From the NCBI GenBank assembly GCA_036927565.1, contig JAYESD010000001.1, positions 4,836,001-4,900,000 of the forward strand: a stretch of 64,000 bases of DNA, written 5' to 3'. Below the pieces are notes generated by a model. It saw only the letters and a list, made by a program, of their open reading frames with translations. It did not search any database and was not told where the DNA came from. This stretch comes from Tuctoria greenei. Taxonomy: Eukaryota; Streptophyta; Magnoliopsida; Poales; Poaceae. How positions within the stretch are numbered: position 1 is the stretch's first letter; each line of letters begins with the position of its first letter. The position numbers and the translations under genes were made by a program. This document shows positions 30,448 to 42,589 of the stretch, piece by piece.

Positions 30448-31567
30448 TCATAGTGCTTCTTCAACCTCGTGAGGCTCCAACGAAGAAACAAAAGAGTAAT
30501 ATTCACAGAAGTTTGCAACACGATATCGAGTAGTTACCCCCTTGGAGATGTCTCCAAGTATATTGTCAAACAGGATGGTCCCGTTGGACACTTTGGTGGA
30601 CTCTTGGGTGAGGCGCTTGAGGTCTTGAATCTTCATCTTGGTCTTCCTCATCTTCATTGTCTCCCCCTTGATTGATGCCTCCATTTTCATCTTCTTGGAG
30701 CGCATCTTGGGGAATTTGATCTTGATCATTTAAGGAAGAGCTTGCTTGACATGTGAGATGGTCACTTGCATCTTGAGGTTGTTCTTGTGGTCGTATATCT
30801 CCAAGTGCCATCCTTCCTATCACCACTTGTGGAGCTTCTTCTTGATCTAGCACATGACGATCAACTTGCTCCACTTAGGATCCATTAGTCTCATCAAACA
30901 CTATGTCACGTGCTACTTCAATAATTCCAGAGGATTTGTTGAAGACACGATAGGCGTAAGTGTTTGAGTCATAACCAAGTAAGAAACCTTCATCGGACTT
31001 GGAAGCGAACTTCAAAGTCCTAGGCTTCTTGTTGAGAATGTAGCACTTGCTCCCAAAAACACTAAAATAAGAAATGTTGGGCTTGTTACTGGTTAGAAGC
31101 TCATAAGACGTCTTCTTTATTATGCGGTGAAGATATAACCGGTTTATGGCATAGCAAGCGGTGTTAACCGCTTTCGCCCAAAATTGGTCCGATGTCTTGT
31201 ACTCATCAAACATGGTTCTTGACATCTCAATTAGAGTCCTATTCTTACTTTCGGCCACCCCATTTTGTTGAGGAGAGTAGGGGGCCAAGAATTCATGTTT
31301 GACGCCTTCTTCATCCAAAAATTCTTCAACTTGAGTATTCTTGAATTCGGTGATATTGTCACTCCTTATTGTCTTGATACTTAAGAAGAACTCATTTTGA
31401 GATCTCTTCAAGTATTTTTTGATGACACCTTGAGTCTCACTCTTATCATACAAAAAGAATACCCAAGTAAAATGTGAAAAATCATCAACAATAATAAGAC
31501 CGTATTTGTTACCGCTAATACTTATGTAGGCAATTGGATCGAAGAGATCCATGTGTAAAAGCTTCAA
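30448..31567 (-). pseudogene. Element A integrase and linker
   Basis: The integrase core has HMDLF with the first Asp, IRSDN with the second, and SPQQNGVAES where the third acidic residue is retained. It continues through the copia GKFE/GFLLGYDSNTYAYRVFN region to a stop at 30875-30877. An Asp/Glu/Gln-rich linker continues in the same frame and then shifts frame before RT. The zinc-binding region and protease upstream (31570-31985) are too broken to delimit. Confidence 0.82.
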
Positions 31568-32088
31568 TGGTCATGTTGTTGTCATAATGTTCTTGGATGG
31601 ATGTGGTGCTCCAACTTTCTTTCCGGCTTGGCATGCGCTATATGGCCTATCCTTTTCAAACACAACATTCAGTGTCAAGGATTTTTCCTTGGTTGTTGTC
31701 CCCAAAGTAGATCCCTTCGCTTGGATCTTCATTTAGCTCATACTCCACAAACATCTTCCTCTCTCTGATCATATGATTAGTGCACCCGCTATCAAGAACT
31801 CATTTAGTTCCACCGGAGGAGTATGCCTACAAGAAAGATTTAAGCCTTGGCTTTAGGTACCCAAGCGGTGTTGGATCCTTTGATGTTAGTCAAGAGGCAC
31901 TTGGGCACCCACACACAAGGTTTAGGGCTCTTGCGGTGTGGACCTACATATCTAGCATAAGATTTACCAAACTTTTTCCTTAATAACATATATGAAGCAT
32001 CAAAATCATGGAACAAATGATGAGGTTCTATCTTAGGCATTTTAGGAGATGTAGCAATGTTATTTCCTTTATTGTTGTATGAGCCTCC

Positions 32089-34128
32089 CTAGACAAAAAT
32101 AATCAAGTCTTTGCCATTCTTGGGAGTTTTGATGTTTTGCCTCTTCTCCCTAGAATAACCAAGACCATCCTTGACAAGAGGATGTCTTGTGTTGGTATAT
32201 GCACTACGTGCATATGCCATCTTCTCCTTGTCAAAAATGCCACCATTTGGTGCTTGATTGGTTTGTGCCAATTTAAGCTCATCTTTAAGCTTTATGATCA
32301 AGTTTGAGCATTTACAAAGTTGAGATGCTTCAGATTTGACATTTGTGGAAGGTGAGCTTATAGAGGAAGAAGGTGCATTGACCTTGAGAGACTTCACTTG
32401 TGTCTTAAGGATCTTGTTAGCTTGTGTCAAACTAAAAAGTTCATCCTTGAGCACAATTGTAGTGTTCTCAAGGTTTGAGCAAGTTTCCTTGCTCAAAGCG
32501 AGTTCACGCTCAAGTGCCTTGCTTCTTTCTCTTTCAAGCTCCAAGAGCTCCTCAACCTCTTAACATCTCTCCTTTTGTTGGATGAGCATGTCCTCTTGAT
32601 GGTTGATGAGCTCTTTCTTCTCAAATATTTCCTTTGTCAACAATCTCAATCTTTTCAAAGTACTTTTACTCATGTCCTTAAGCATATTTTCATTTTCACT
32701 ACTACTATCAAAATCATCATGGGAAGAAATTGAAGGAGAGAATTTAGATTTAACCTTCTTTCTTCCCTCCTTGGCCATGAGACACGTTGGCCTTGAAGTC
32801 TCCAAGTTGGGGAAGAGCTTGTTCTCCGTAGTTGTCTTCTCCATAGCAATGGTTGCTATCTTCTCTTCTTCATCGGAGGAGGATTCCTCATTTGAATCCC
32901 ACTCCTTTCCGAGGTGGGCATGTCTGGATTGCTTCTTCTTCTTGAAGTACTTCTTTTCCTTGGACTTGCCCTCCTTCTTCTTCTTGTTTTGTTCATGTGG
33001 GAAATCTACAATGAAGTGGCCATAATCCCCACAATTGTAGCGAGTCCTCTTTTATCTTGTCTTGGGCTTGTCTTTGCTCTTCCTTTCATTTTGGTAGTTC
33101 CCCCTCCTTCTTCTAAACATCCTCTTGAAGTTGTTGATAAAGAGTGTCTCCTCTTCATCGGTGTCGGGGCTCTCTTCATCACCCTCTTCCTTTTCTTGTG
33201 ATCTTGAGGATATTGCCTTGAATGCAACATCCCTTTTCTTGGAGGAGGGAAGCTTTTGTAGATCATTGTAGAACATAACTTCTTGTTCCATCATCTCATG
33301 GTTGATAATTCTTCCAAGCACTTCTCCGGGAGTCATCTTATGAAACCCCGGACTCTCACGAATTAGTGGCAAAGAGTGACATTTTGAGGCATGAATGCTC
33401 AAATCATCCGCTTTACCACCTCATGGTCGGTCCACCGGGTGCTTCCATAAGACCAACTCTTGTTGATGAGAGTCTTGAGGCGGTCATACATGTCTTGGGG
33501 GGGGGGGGGGGACTCACCATCCATGATGGTGAACCTCTCAAACTCTCCTTTGATCATCTCGATCTTCGCCTCCCTAATGACACGGTTGCCCTCATGTGCC
33601 GTCTTGAGGGTGTCCCATATCTCCTTGGCGACCTCCAAACCTTCAATGCGGTTGAACTCCTCTCGAGTCAATGAGGTGGTAATCACTCCAACGGCTTGAG
33701 CATTGCGATGGAGGAGGACGGCTTGCTCCGGAGTGATGTCTTTCTCATTCTTGGGAAGATGAACACATATCATAACAATTTGCCACAAACTAGGGTTTAA
33801 GGAAATGAGATGCATCTTCATATTATGCTTCCACATAGAGTAATCATTTCCATCGATGAGGTTTGCCAATGGGAATGGATATATAGTGATTGCTTGCGGT
33901 AATTTGCTCATAGTTGTAAGGATACTGAGAGTAGTCTTGTGAACTACTCCCATTGTCGACGTTGATCGGAGCAATTGGCTTGATCTCCTTCTTGGACACA
34001 TTGAGCTTCTCACAAAGACATGCCTTGAGCATCCGAACTTCTTCGTCGTCATTTGGATCATCTTGAAGAATATCGATGTTCTTTGTCTTGGTGTCATCGA
34101 CGACCACCAGAACTTCGTTGTCAACCAT
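32089..34128 (-). pseudogene. Element A gag
   Basis: Starts MVDNEVLVVVDDTK at 34128 and continues in pieces. They include SMWKHNMKMHLISLNPSLW (copia gag), KEIWDTLKTAHEG, KMTPGEVLGRIINHEMMEQE, a damaged zinc knuckle (YNCGDYGHFIVDFP, last Cys lost), acidic Ser-rich stretches, and a long coiled coil (32089-32560). A 13-14 bp G run (about 33499-33512) probably expanded and adds prolines or shifts frame. A homologous gag in element F lacks the run. Confidence 0.8.
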
Positions 34129-34175
34129 TCCGGCTATTTCTTCTCCGAGTTGTTAGACCCTTGTTGGAGAAGCCT

Positions 34176-34187
34176 GCTCTGATACCA
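34176..34187 (-). other. Primer-binding site of element A
   Basis: Minus-strand TGGTATCAGAGC matches the 3' end of initiator-Met tRNA, two bases after the LTR end. It sets the orientation of element A. Confidence 0.85.
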
Positions 34188-34189
34188 AT

Positions 34190-34576
34190 TAAAAGTGGCC
34201 TAGAGGGGGGGAGGTGAATAGGCAATAAGACCTGAAATGACTTAATCAAATGAGATTAATCTCCTGAGGCCGGACTTGTCTGGACAGGGCCGGACTAGTC
34301 TGCTCAGCACAGGGTGAAAACCTAAAAACTTGGTTTCTACAAGTTATTTGCAGAATTTAAGTTCATCCAAGATGTAAGCAAAGTGTGGTAACCTAGTACA
34401 ACTAGGATTGTGAAGTTAAAGTACTTAGGTCACAATATTTCAACAAAGATCAAAGTGAAGAGCAATATGAACAATAAGAACCCTAATAGCAATGCTAGTG
34501 ATTACAAAATGTAAAATGACAAGTATGATAAGATTTATCCCGTGGTTCAGCTCCACGAAGAAGTCTACATCCACGT
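34190..34576 (-). repeat. 5' LTR of element A, first part
   Basis: Matches 24359..24730 of the other LTR with moderate divergence, then stops at CACGT (34572-34576), where element B begins. It continues at 52368. Confidence 0.85.
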
Positions 34577-35538
34577 TGTCGAGGTGTCTGAACTGACACC
34601 TCCCCCGAACCTACTCAGGAGCAGTCCGCGGAGGTTTGATGTGTTTTTGGGGGGCTAGTACTAGCAAGATCAAGCTCGGAGAATGATGAACATGAGGGAT
34701 TTACGTGGTTCGGGCCGCCTGAGCATAATACCCTACTCCACGGTGGTTTGGGTGTAGTATTGCTTGGGTCTGAGAGAGCTTGTCTGGATCTGTGGCCCCT
34801 CGGTCCTTTTATAGTCCAAGGTCGAGCGACTTACAAGTGGGGTCCAGGGCCCGACAGGTGGTCCCGGGAGTAACCAAATCCATCCTAATATTTAGGAGTA
34901 AATGCTATCCCCTGACAATGGTTTCAATGTGCCACCTGGCCATGCCCTACTGCAGGGCTACAGATAGCCCCTCATCATGGGTGGCCGTGTCTTGTCTGTC
35001 TTGTCGTGGCCTCTCATTGGTCCGCCGTACATAGTAGTTCGGCTCTGACTAGTCATGAAAAGACCGGCCACTATCCTCTTGACTTATGAGTGCAAGCTCC
35101 CACCTACCTAGAGAATGTGCACGTCCTTCTAGCTTAGGCGCATTGAGCACGCCTCCCTTTACTACCGCTTCCGATGGAAGGCCCATGCCCAGTGCTACCT
35201 GACACGTGGCAGCTCCTGGACCTTCCCTCACCGGGATGACCGGGTCCGGGAGGTCAGGTCCGGAACTGCCGGGTTCATGGTTGCACCGGACCTTCTCCCC
35301 ACGGGGGGAGGTCCAGGGCCACTGACCTATCGAACGCGTCGGACCTTTCCTCGGCAAGGCGGTGGGCCTAGCGCTGCAGGCCACATGGTATCACCGGACT
35401 TTCCCCCGATGGGAGACGCGCTGCACCGCTTTCCGCGTGGCACCCTGGGCCCATGTCAGATCTCGCCCCCGTGGGCGGTGGGGCCCAACGTGCTTTCATC
35501 CCTGTACCTAGGGGTACCCGGTTCGCCAGGCACCGACA
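34577..35538 (-). repeat. 3' LTR of element B
   Basis: 962 bp. The plus strand reads TGTCGAGGTGTCTGA... to ...CAGGCACCGACA. The minus-strand promoter ACTATAAAAGGA is at about 34804-34815. Next to it (35539 onward) the minus strand has GGGCCCGGGGGCCAC, the purine-rich primer site usual in this lineage. Confidence 0.85.
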
Positions 35539-36038
35539 GTGGCCCCCGGGCCCATCTCAGGGAGGGACTTCCTTGGTAAAGTGGTTATTCCCGAGGTGGG
35601 ACCATTTTGAATCTTCGTGCGGCTTTAAGGACTTTCTTCAATGCGGCAGACAAAATCTTTGTCTGCGGACATTGCGCCATCAACTGGCGCTGGTTCTCAA
35701 TATGAAATTTGTTTCGGTTCCGCACGCCCATCAAGTCACCGCCCTTGAGCTTTAAACTCTTGCCTACGAAAACGGCTACCTTGAGGCGGCTACTCGGCAT
35801 TTCTGCCGATTCGGGCTCTTGAACCACCAGCCGTAGCGCGGGTAGCCCCAGCATCTTGGTGCCTACGGTTTCCTTCCAAATGTCGCAGCCGCATACTTAA
35901 GTAGGGGACTAGCATAGGCCCCACACTCTTCACGCGTCCATTCGCACCCACGCCTAAGACCTTATAGCCTCCTCGCATCCTCCAGCCCTGAGTCCTAGCC
36001 CTTGCACGACCATCCTTTGTCTGCTCCACCTCACTGCC

Positions 36039-39000
36039 ATGGAGTTGGGCCTCCCCGCCAGCAAGATCAAGACAGAGAAGGGACTGAAGAAGGTCCGAGC
36101 TTATATGGGGTGGTCCCAAGACTCCTTCAACGACAAGATCCGTTTCGGGGAGATTCCCTTTGAGAAGAAGAATGTCGGTGGCATGGTTTTCTTCCAAGGA
36201 TACTCCATGGTCAGCCTGCTTCCCCCCTTATCGTCTTTCTTAATGACCTTGCTGGAGTTCTATGGAATCCAGCTACATTTGGTCGGACCCCACTCAGTTC
36301 TACTGGTCGCTACCTTTGTCCACTTCTGCGAGATGTGGGTGGGGGTGCGGCCAGTTTAGAGCTCTTCCGGAACATCTTCACGCCACAGACCACCAGAAAG
36401 GGGAACGAGATGGTGGGGCTGTATTACTTCGTGAAGCGGAAGCGGTGTCCCTTCAAGTACTTGGACACCTTCTCCTCCGGCAAATGGGACGACTGGAAGA
36501 AGGAGTGGGTGATCATCACTGTGGATAGGCACGAGAAGCTGGACCTGCCTGAGAGCCTTCTGAACGTGGATACTGACCTTTGGAATGAGGTCCCGGAGCT
36601 GCCGGCAGCTTACAAGCCCGTTGTGGCTAGGATCGAAGGCTGCGTCACCGGCGGTGTAACCCCCCAAATGGTCCTCGGGAACTTCCTGAGGAACAGGTGG
36701 GCGCCTCTGAAGTTTAGGGAACGAACGACATGGACATTCACGCCGCGTGATGCCGTCACCCAAGTGAAGGATGAAGCACTGAAGGAGCTGCTGAAGAAGT
36801 TCCAGAGCAATCCCAATATCTCACTTGAGTCATGCTCCTCCAGCATCCTTTATACCCCTAAACCTGGATCCTGAGTTCTGTCGGGAGCTCCAGAAGCTGA
36901 TGCCAAGGTTGAATGACATCAGAGTCGCGATGAGGCATGCTCCTCCAGCAGCCACCGCTCCTGGGACCTCTAGGGGTTCAGCCCCAGTTCCCCCATGTCA
37001 GGGAGATGGAGTCGTCAGCTCCAGCAAGGGTGAGGCCCCAGCGGAAACCTCCATCCGCAAGAGGAAACTGGTGCAGGGTGACGGAAGTCACGTCGTTACC
37101 TCCGGGGGGGCCACCTCATCCAGTTCCGGGACCTCCGGCGGGCACCGGTTCTGGGGGGGGGCACCTCCCACTACGGCACCAAGTACGAGACCGAGCTCCG
37201 GAGGTACCCCTCAAACAGGGGTCACTCTGGCCAGGGAGGTTCTAGCTCCGGCTCCAGTCCAAGCTCCTGGTAGGCTTGAGGCTCCGGCCGCATCGGGTTC
37301 CGGCTCCGACCCTGCCCAGAAGCGGCTCTGTCTCCGCAAGACTTGGGCTTCCCAAGGTAAGCAACCGAGCTTCTTACTTTGATCTCTCTTCAGGTCAAGG
37401 TCACCCTTTAAACGTTTCTATCTTGGTTGTGCAGTGCTTCCAAGAAAGGTGAGACGACCACCACACCTCCAGCGACACGGGAGGTTGAGCAGGTTCAACT
37501 CCTGCACCTGCCCAGATGATTGTGGAGGCTCCGACCGACATGAGGGCGGCTCCAACCCCAGGTGCGATTGTGCCTGAATCGATGGCCGTGGCTATTGACG
37601 CGGGGACGCCTGGGGCTCCGGTGCCGGAGCCAGTGGCCCCCGAGGCCCTGATGGAGGTGCTAAGCATTGGCTCGGCTAAGGAGTCGGCGGAAGATCCACC
37701 CCTGGTGCCGGGGGCCACCGAGGGATCGGCTCCCGCGCCATCTTCCGAGGATATTACGGTGCCCTAGCCGGATCAGGAGTCGGCGGGAGCTCCGCCCTGG
37801 TGTCGGGGGCCCCCGAGGGATCGTCTCCCGCGCCATCTTCCGAGGGGATTTTGGTGCTCCAAACGGATGTAGCTGAGGAGCCGGCCCCCATGCCAGACGC
37901 GGAAGAGTCTCCGGTCGGCGAGTCGGGAGTGGTCAAAGAGCCGACCCCCACGCCAGCTACTGCGGAGGTTGGGGTGGCTGACCCGGCGGTCATTGAAGTA
38001 CCCGCTCCCGCTCCGATGGTGGTTGAGGCTCCAGTGCCTTAGCCAGCAGCGTCCAGTGTGCCCCCGTCCGCGCTTCAAGCCATGGAGCCTCTGGGCACAC
38101 GTCCCGCTTCTCTGATGTCGGAGGCTGAGCCGGGAGCACCAGGGGCTGGACCGGGAGCGTCTGCGGTCGCACCGGAGGGTCCAGCGGAGGCCCCAGGCGT
38201 CTTGAGTCCGCAAGTGCCACCGCCTTCGAGGGGTATCCCCTCCCGGGTGACGGAGGACATCCTGGTGGAGACAGGGGAAGGAGCGCTCCTATCCGGTCCG
38301 GTGCCCATTCCCTTAGAACTGGCCATCGACAACGCTCGCTCCAGCTTGCAGTAGGTTGCCATGTCCTTTGAGCACAACCTCAAGGCTCTGGAGGGGGAGC
38401 GTAGAAGGCTCCGTCAACATGAAGAATGGGTCAAGAGTGAGGAAACCTGGCTGGTCGAGCAAGGTGAGCTTCTCAACGCGAGAGAGGCTACTCTCAAGGC
38501 CCTCGACGAGAAGGCCCGGAAGATCTATGAAGAAGCTGTGGAATGTCATAGAGCTGCAGACCAGCGCCAAGGTGGTTTAACTGCCTGGCACGAGACCCTC
38601 CTGAAGCGCCGCTAGGAGCTCGACTTGGAGGAGTCCACCCTCGCCGAGAAGCTAGAGGACCTGAGTCAGAGAGAGGAGGAGCTCTCCCGGAAGCTGTCGG
38701 CGGGTGAGTAGAGCTTGGCGGACCGCCGCGAGCAGTTTGAAGTGTGGTGTAAGCTTGAGGCGGACAGGCTCTGGAAACGGGGGCAAAGCCTCAACAAGCA
38801 GGAGATCGACGTCTCTGCCAGGGAAAATATTGTCCAGGGCCGGGAGGAAGACTTGGTGGAGTGTCAGAACCATATCTTTGTCAAGGAGTCGGAGCTCACT
38901 GATCGCGAGCGGCAGCTAACCAAGAGCATCTAGTGGCACGGCAAGGAGGCCGAGCGCCTCACAAAGGAGGGTGCAGAATTGGCAGCCACAAGGAGGGCTC

Positions 39001-39347
39001 TGGAAGAGTTGCAGGGCTCAAGAGCGGCCGAGTCCCAGCGAGTGTGGGACTTCCTGGGTTGGGCGGACGGAGCACTGGCACAGTTTGGCTTTAGCCCTGT
39101 ACGTCCGGTCCACCCGGTGCTAGAGCTACACGATGCGCTGGCGGCTCTTGGCTCTGTTGGCAGCAAGTTCGACGCAGTGGTCGACGTCATCGCGGAACAG
39201 CTGGAGACGAAGGGGAAGTCCTTGACTAAGACTGTCGCCGAATACGTGCTAACATGCTACTGGAGTCGGGACCCCCACTTCCCCCTGAGTCCAGCAGTCG
39301 AAGGGCCGATCGAGGCAGAGTTGGACACTGCCCGGGAGAGTATTTAG
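36039..39347 (+). pseudogene. Element B antisense ORF (putative gypsy-type transposon domain and coiled coil)
   Basis: Starts MELGLPASKIKTEKGLKKVR. The N-terminal domain (GWSQDSF, EFYGIQLHLVGPHS, CEMWVG, ELFRNIF, FSSGKWDDWKKEW) is the family I know as 'putative gypsy type transposon' (Pfam PF04195). A frameshift lies near 36350. A Ser/Pro/Thr-rich part follows, then a GT-AG intron 37357..37434, then Pro/Ala/Glu repeats with a duplicated SSEDITV/SSEGILV module. After that comes a coiled coil rich in Glu, Arg and Leu (38361-38930) and a C-terminal globular part (38979-39347). In the frame from 37800 to 39347 all five premature stops are TAG. Function is unknown; it is encoded opposite to pol. 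Confidence 0.7.
37357..37434 (+). other. Conserved 78-bp intron of the antisense ORF (B copy)
   Basis: Exon ...TTCCCAAG, donor GTAAGC, T-rich end, acceptor GTGCAG, then coding for SKK. The homologous ORF in element E has an intron of identical length at the same place (60431..60508). Confidence 0.75.
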
Positions 39348-39575
39348 GAGGCCGCCGAAGCCGTTGCCTCAACTATCCATAGGACTTAGGCCTTTCTTTT
39401 CTTGCCCCCCTGTATGCCTCCAATTTTGTAAGATAATCTTTTAATGAATGAAGTTCTCTTGATCTTCGGTTCCTGATATTTTTGTGTCTTATTCCCTAGT
39501 ACATGTACAAAATTCTGATTGTGTACATGTACTAAAAGGAACTAGCACTTTCTTCGGGAACATCGGCCCCCTGGG
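39348..39575. other. 3' region of the antisense ORF of B
   Basis: Short non-coding spacer after the antisense ORF, with TTTGTAAGATAATCTTTTAATGAATG-like AT-rich sequence near 39420-39450 that could hold its poly(A) signal (AATGAATGAA, no exact AATAAA). Confidence 0.4.
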
Positions 39576-39887
39576 GTTGTCGGAGCTCAGGAGCTCCGAC
39601 AACACTCGTGGTCTCCATAGGAGATGCCACCGCTGGGCCCCTGGGGTTGTCGGACCTTAGGAGCTCCGACAATACCCATGGTCTTCTCAGGGGACACCAC
39701 CGCCGGACCCCCTGGGATTGTCGGATCTTAGGAGCTCCGAACACGCCCATGACCTTCGTAGGAGATGTCACGCACTGCCTGGCCCCCTGGGGTTGTCGGA
39801 GCTTTAGGAGCTTCAACAACACCCATGATCTCGGTAGGACGTCGACACTGTGTATCCTGTAATTGTTGGGGATCAGGAGCTCCGACA
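39576..39887. repeat. Periodic hairpin array between the convergent genes of B
   Basis: Five inverted repeats spaced about 70-74 bp apart (starts near 39576, 39646, 39717, 39791 and 39862). The first is perfect: GTTGTCGGAGCT, a CAGG loop, AGCTCCGACAAC. The others keep the TTGTCGGA..TTAGGAGCTCCGACAA form with mismatches. The spacers repeat CCCATG and GTAGGAGATG words, so this is a tandem repeat whose unit holds a hairpin. Confidence 0.85.
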
Positions 39888-40542
39888 TCGCCCATTGTTG
39901 GTGTAGAGGGTGCCGACGGTGGGCCCCCGAGCCTACTCTAGGCGGAGTGTCCGTTTGCCATCGGAATAACAGGAATGGCTTTATTTAGTGTTGTACCTTA
40001 GGAACCTGCGCACATGACAGACAAAAGGTAATTTCCCTCTCCAGTCAATATTTCACCTACGCTCTGTTAGTGTCGCTTGTCTTACGATCCATTGCCATTG
40101 TGGGGGGCTTTGAGCAGGTACCCAAAGTGACCCGCCAGCAAACGGACAACAACACTCCCACTATTGTAGAGATGAAGGGAAGATTGGTCGCACCCACGCT
40201 AGGTGAAGAGCTAATGGCAAATGCGTGACATCATTCATAAGAACTAAAGATAATTTCAAATGAACAAGGCATTTCAGGGTAGGGGAAACAACTTTTTCAT
40301 TATAATGCTCATAGGAGAGAACAGACTTTACAGGATGAACGACCCGGCCCGGGCGAGAAGGAGCTGAGTATACCTTCTCTGGGTACGGGACCGTGCCGAG
40401 CAAGGCAGACACTCGGAGCTCATTTCCCCGGCCTGAGTTAACCCAAGTCTCGTCTCTAGACACTATGCCGATTTTATAACAAAAGAAAAATAGAATGCCC
40501 TTCCACTGGTTATGGATAGAACTTATGGAGGTGTTCGATATT
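39888..40542. other. Non-coding part of element B after pol
   Basis: Downstream of the pol stop in the minus direction. I see no ORF or repeat to annotate. Confidence 0.4.
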
Positions 40543-41718
40543 CTATGGGTTGGGTACCGGTTGCCCATCCTCCGTAGCTAGGCAAACACACCTTGGGCGA
40601 CAAACCTTTGTAACCCGGAAGGGACCCTCCCACTTGGGGGAGATTTTGTTTGTCCCTTCACAGGAAAGAAGACATCGCAGGACCAGGTCGTTCACCTTGA
40701 GCTCCCTACTGCGCACGGTCCGTTGATGGTAGCATCGGAGTGCTTGCCTGTACCGTGCCATTTGGAGGGCAGCTCGTACGTGTCCCTCGTCGATGAGGTC
40801 CATATCTTCACGCCGGAACTGGTCCTGCGCAGCTTCGTCGTACATCCAGACACGGGGGGAGCCCATGGTTTCTAGGGGAAGGACGGCCTCCGCCTCATAC
40901 ACCAGGAAGTAGGGTGTTTCTTCCGTAGCCCGGCTTGTTGATGTCCGGCTAGCCCACAGCGCATATGGCAGCTCATCCACCCAGTTTGCACCATGCTTCT
41001 CGAGGCTTGAGTATGTACGAGTCCGAAGGCCCTTGAGAATCTCGGCGTTCGCCCTCTCTACGTGCCCATTGCTCTCAGGATGGGCGACAGAGGCATAACA
41101 AACTTGGATCCCAAGGTCCTCGCAGTATTCTTGGAACGCCGCACTCATGAATTGGGTCCCGTTATCAGTGATGATTCTGTTCGGGACCCCGAACCTACAG
41201 ACGATCGACTTCATGAACTTCACTGCAGACTGCTTGTTAATGGTGACGACTGGGGTGGCTTCTGGCCATTTGGTGAACTTATCTACGATGATGTAGAGGT
41301 GCCAGAATCTTCTGACTACTCTTGGGAAAGGTCCCAGGATGTCCAGTCCCCACACGGCGAATGGCCACGAGGGAGGGATCATCTGCAGCGCTTGAGCTGG
41401 TGTGTGGATCTGCTTGGCATGGAACTGGCACGCCTTGCATCTCTTGACCATGTCAGCGGCATCCTGGAGTGCTGTGGGCTAGTAGAAGCCGTGCCGAAAG
41501 GCTTTGCCGACTAGCGTGCGGGCCAATGCATGGTTCCCGCACTCACCTCCATGGATTTCTACGAGCAAGTCGCAGCCCTCCTCCCGGGTAATGCAGCGCA
41601 GTAGGATGCCGTTGACGCCACGCTGGTAGAGATCCCCCTCTACCAGCGTGTATCTTTTAGCCATTCGCACAATCCGTTCTGCCAGGGCATGTTCTTCGAG
41701 AAGGTAGTTGTCTTTCAA
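40543..41718 (-). pseudogene. Element B integrase
   Basis: The zinc-binding part carries HGGECGNHA..RHGFY and then C-X2-C in CKACQFHA; a TAG at about 41479 replaces the usual Trp after FY. The core (from MVKRCKAC at 41451) keeps Asp in WGLDILGPF, Asp in TDNGTQF and Glu in NGHVERANAE, the DDE triad of Ty3/gypsy integrases. The tail includes KWEGPFRV. Confidence 0.85.
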
Positions 41719-41724
41719 GTAGTC

Positions 41725-42568
41725 CTAGACCTCTGAGATCCATGCATCGGGACCTCCTTGAGCTACTGGTTCTTGGGCGCCCAACTGCTCAGAGTTGTTG
41801 GAGGTGCATAGGAACCTTGGCGGGCACCATGGCTGTAGAGCCGCCGAGGTTGCTAGCTTCGAGGTGCTAACTTCACCCCCTTCACCCGATTCGGCAGCTC
41901 GGGCGGTTGGTCGCGATAACGTCCTTGCAAATACTCCTTCGGGCGCTGGTGCCTCTGTGGAGGCCTTTGTTGACAGGTCCTCTGCGACTGAGTTGTCAGC
42001 TCGGGGTACATGACACAGGTCCAGGACCTCAAAATCTTTCTCTAGCTTTCTGACGTGCAGCAAGTATGCTGCCAGCTGAGGGTCGTTGCAACTGCACTCC
42101 CCTTTGACCTGCTTGACAACTAGATGGGAATCACCTTTGGCAAGAAGCTGGAGGACATTGAGGTTCAGTGCTGTCTTCAGGCCATAGATGAGGGCCTCAT
42201 ATTCTGTCATGTTTTTGGTGGCCTTGAAGCCAAGATGCACCATATACTTGAACTGCTCCTCCGTCGGATCTATAAGCACCACTCTGGCCCCGACCCCCCA
42301 CTTTCCGGGCGGAACCATCAAAGTAAAGCATCCACGGGGTTTCAGTGAAAACCGGTGCCCCAGACACTGTGTCTCTGATGACTGGGCTTTCGAGGTTGCA
42401 AGGCGATGGAGTCCACTCGGGCAGGAAATGTGTCAGGGCCTGGCTTTTGACCGCATGCCGAGGAAGGAACTCGATCTCGAAATCCGCTAGCTCAGCTGCC
42501 CACTTGGCGATGTTGCCGGTAGCATTAGGATTGTGGAGGATCGTTCTCAGTGGAAAGGAGGTGACCAC
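41725..42568 (-). pseudogene. Element B RNase H
   Basis: Typical Ty3 RNase H: WMLYFDGSARKVGG near the start (a frameshift follows), then TEYEALIYGLKTAL, a GDSHLVVKQVKGE strand and the HVPRADN end. A Ser/Ala/Pro spacer leads to the integrase. Confidence 0.75.
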
Positions 42569-42589
42569 TGAGACCTTATGGCCCTGAAA

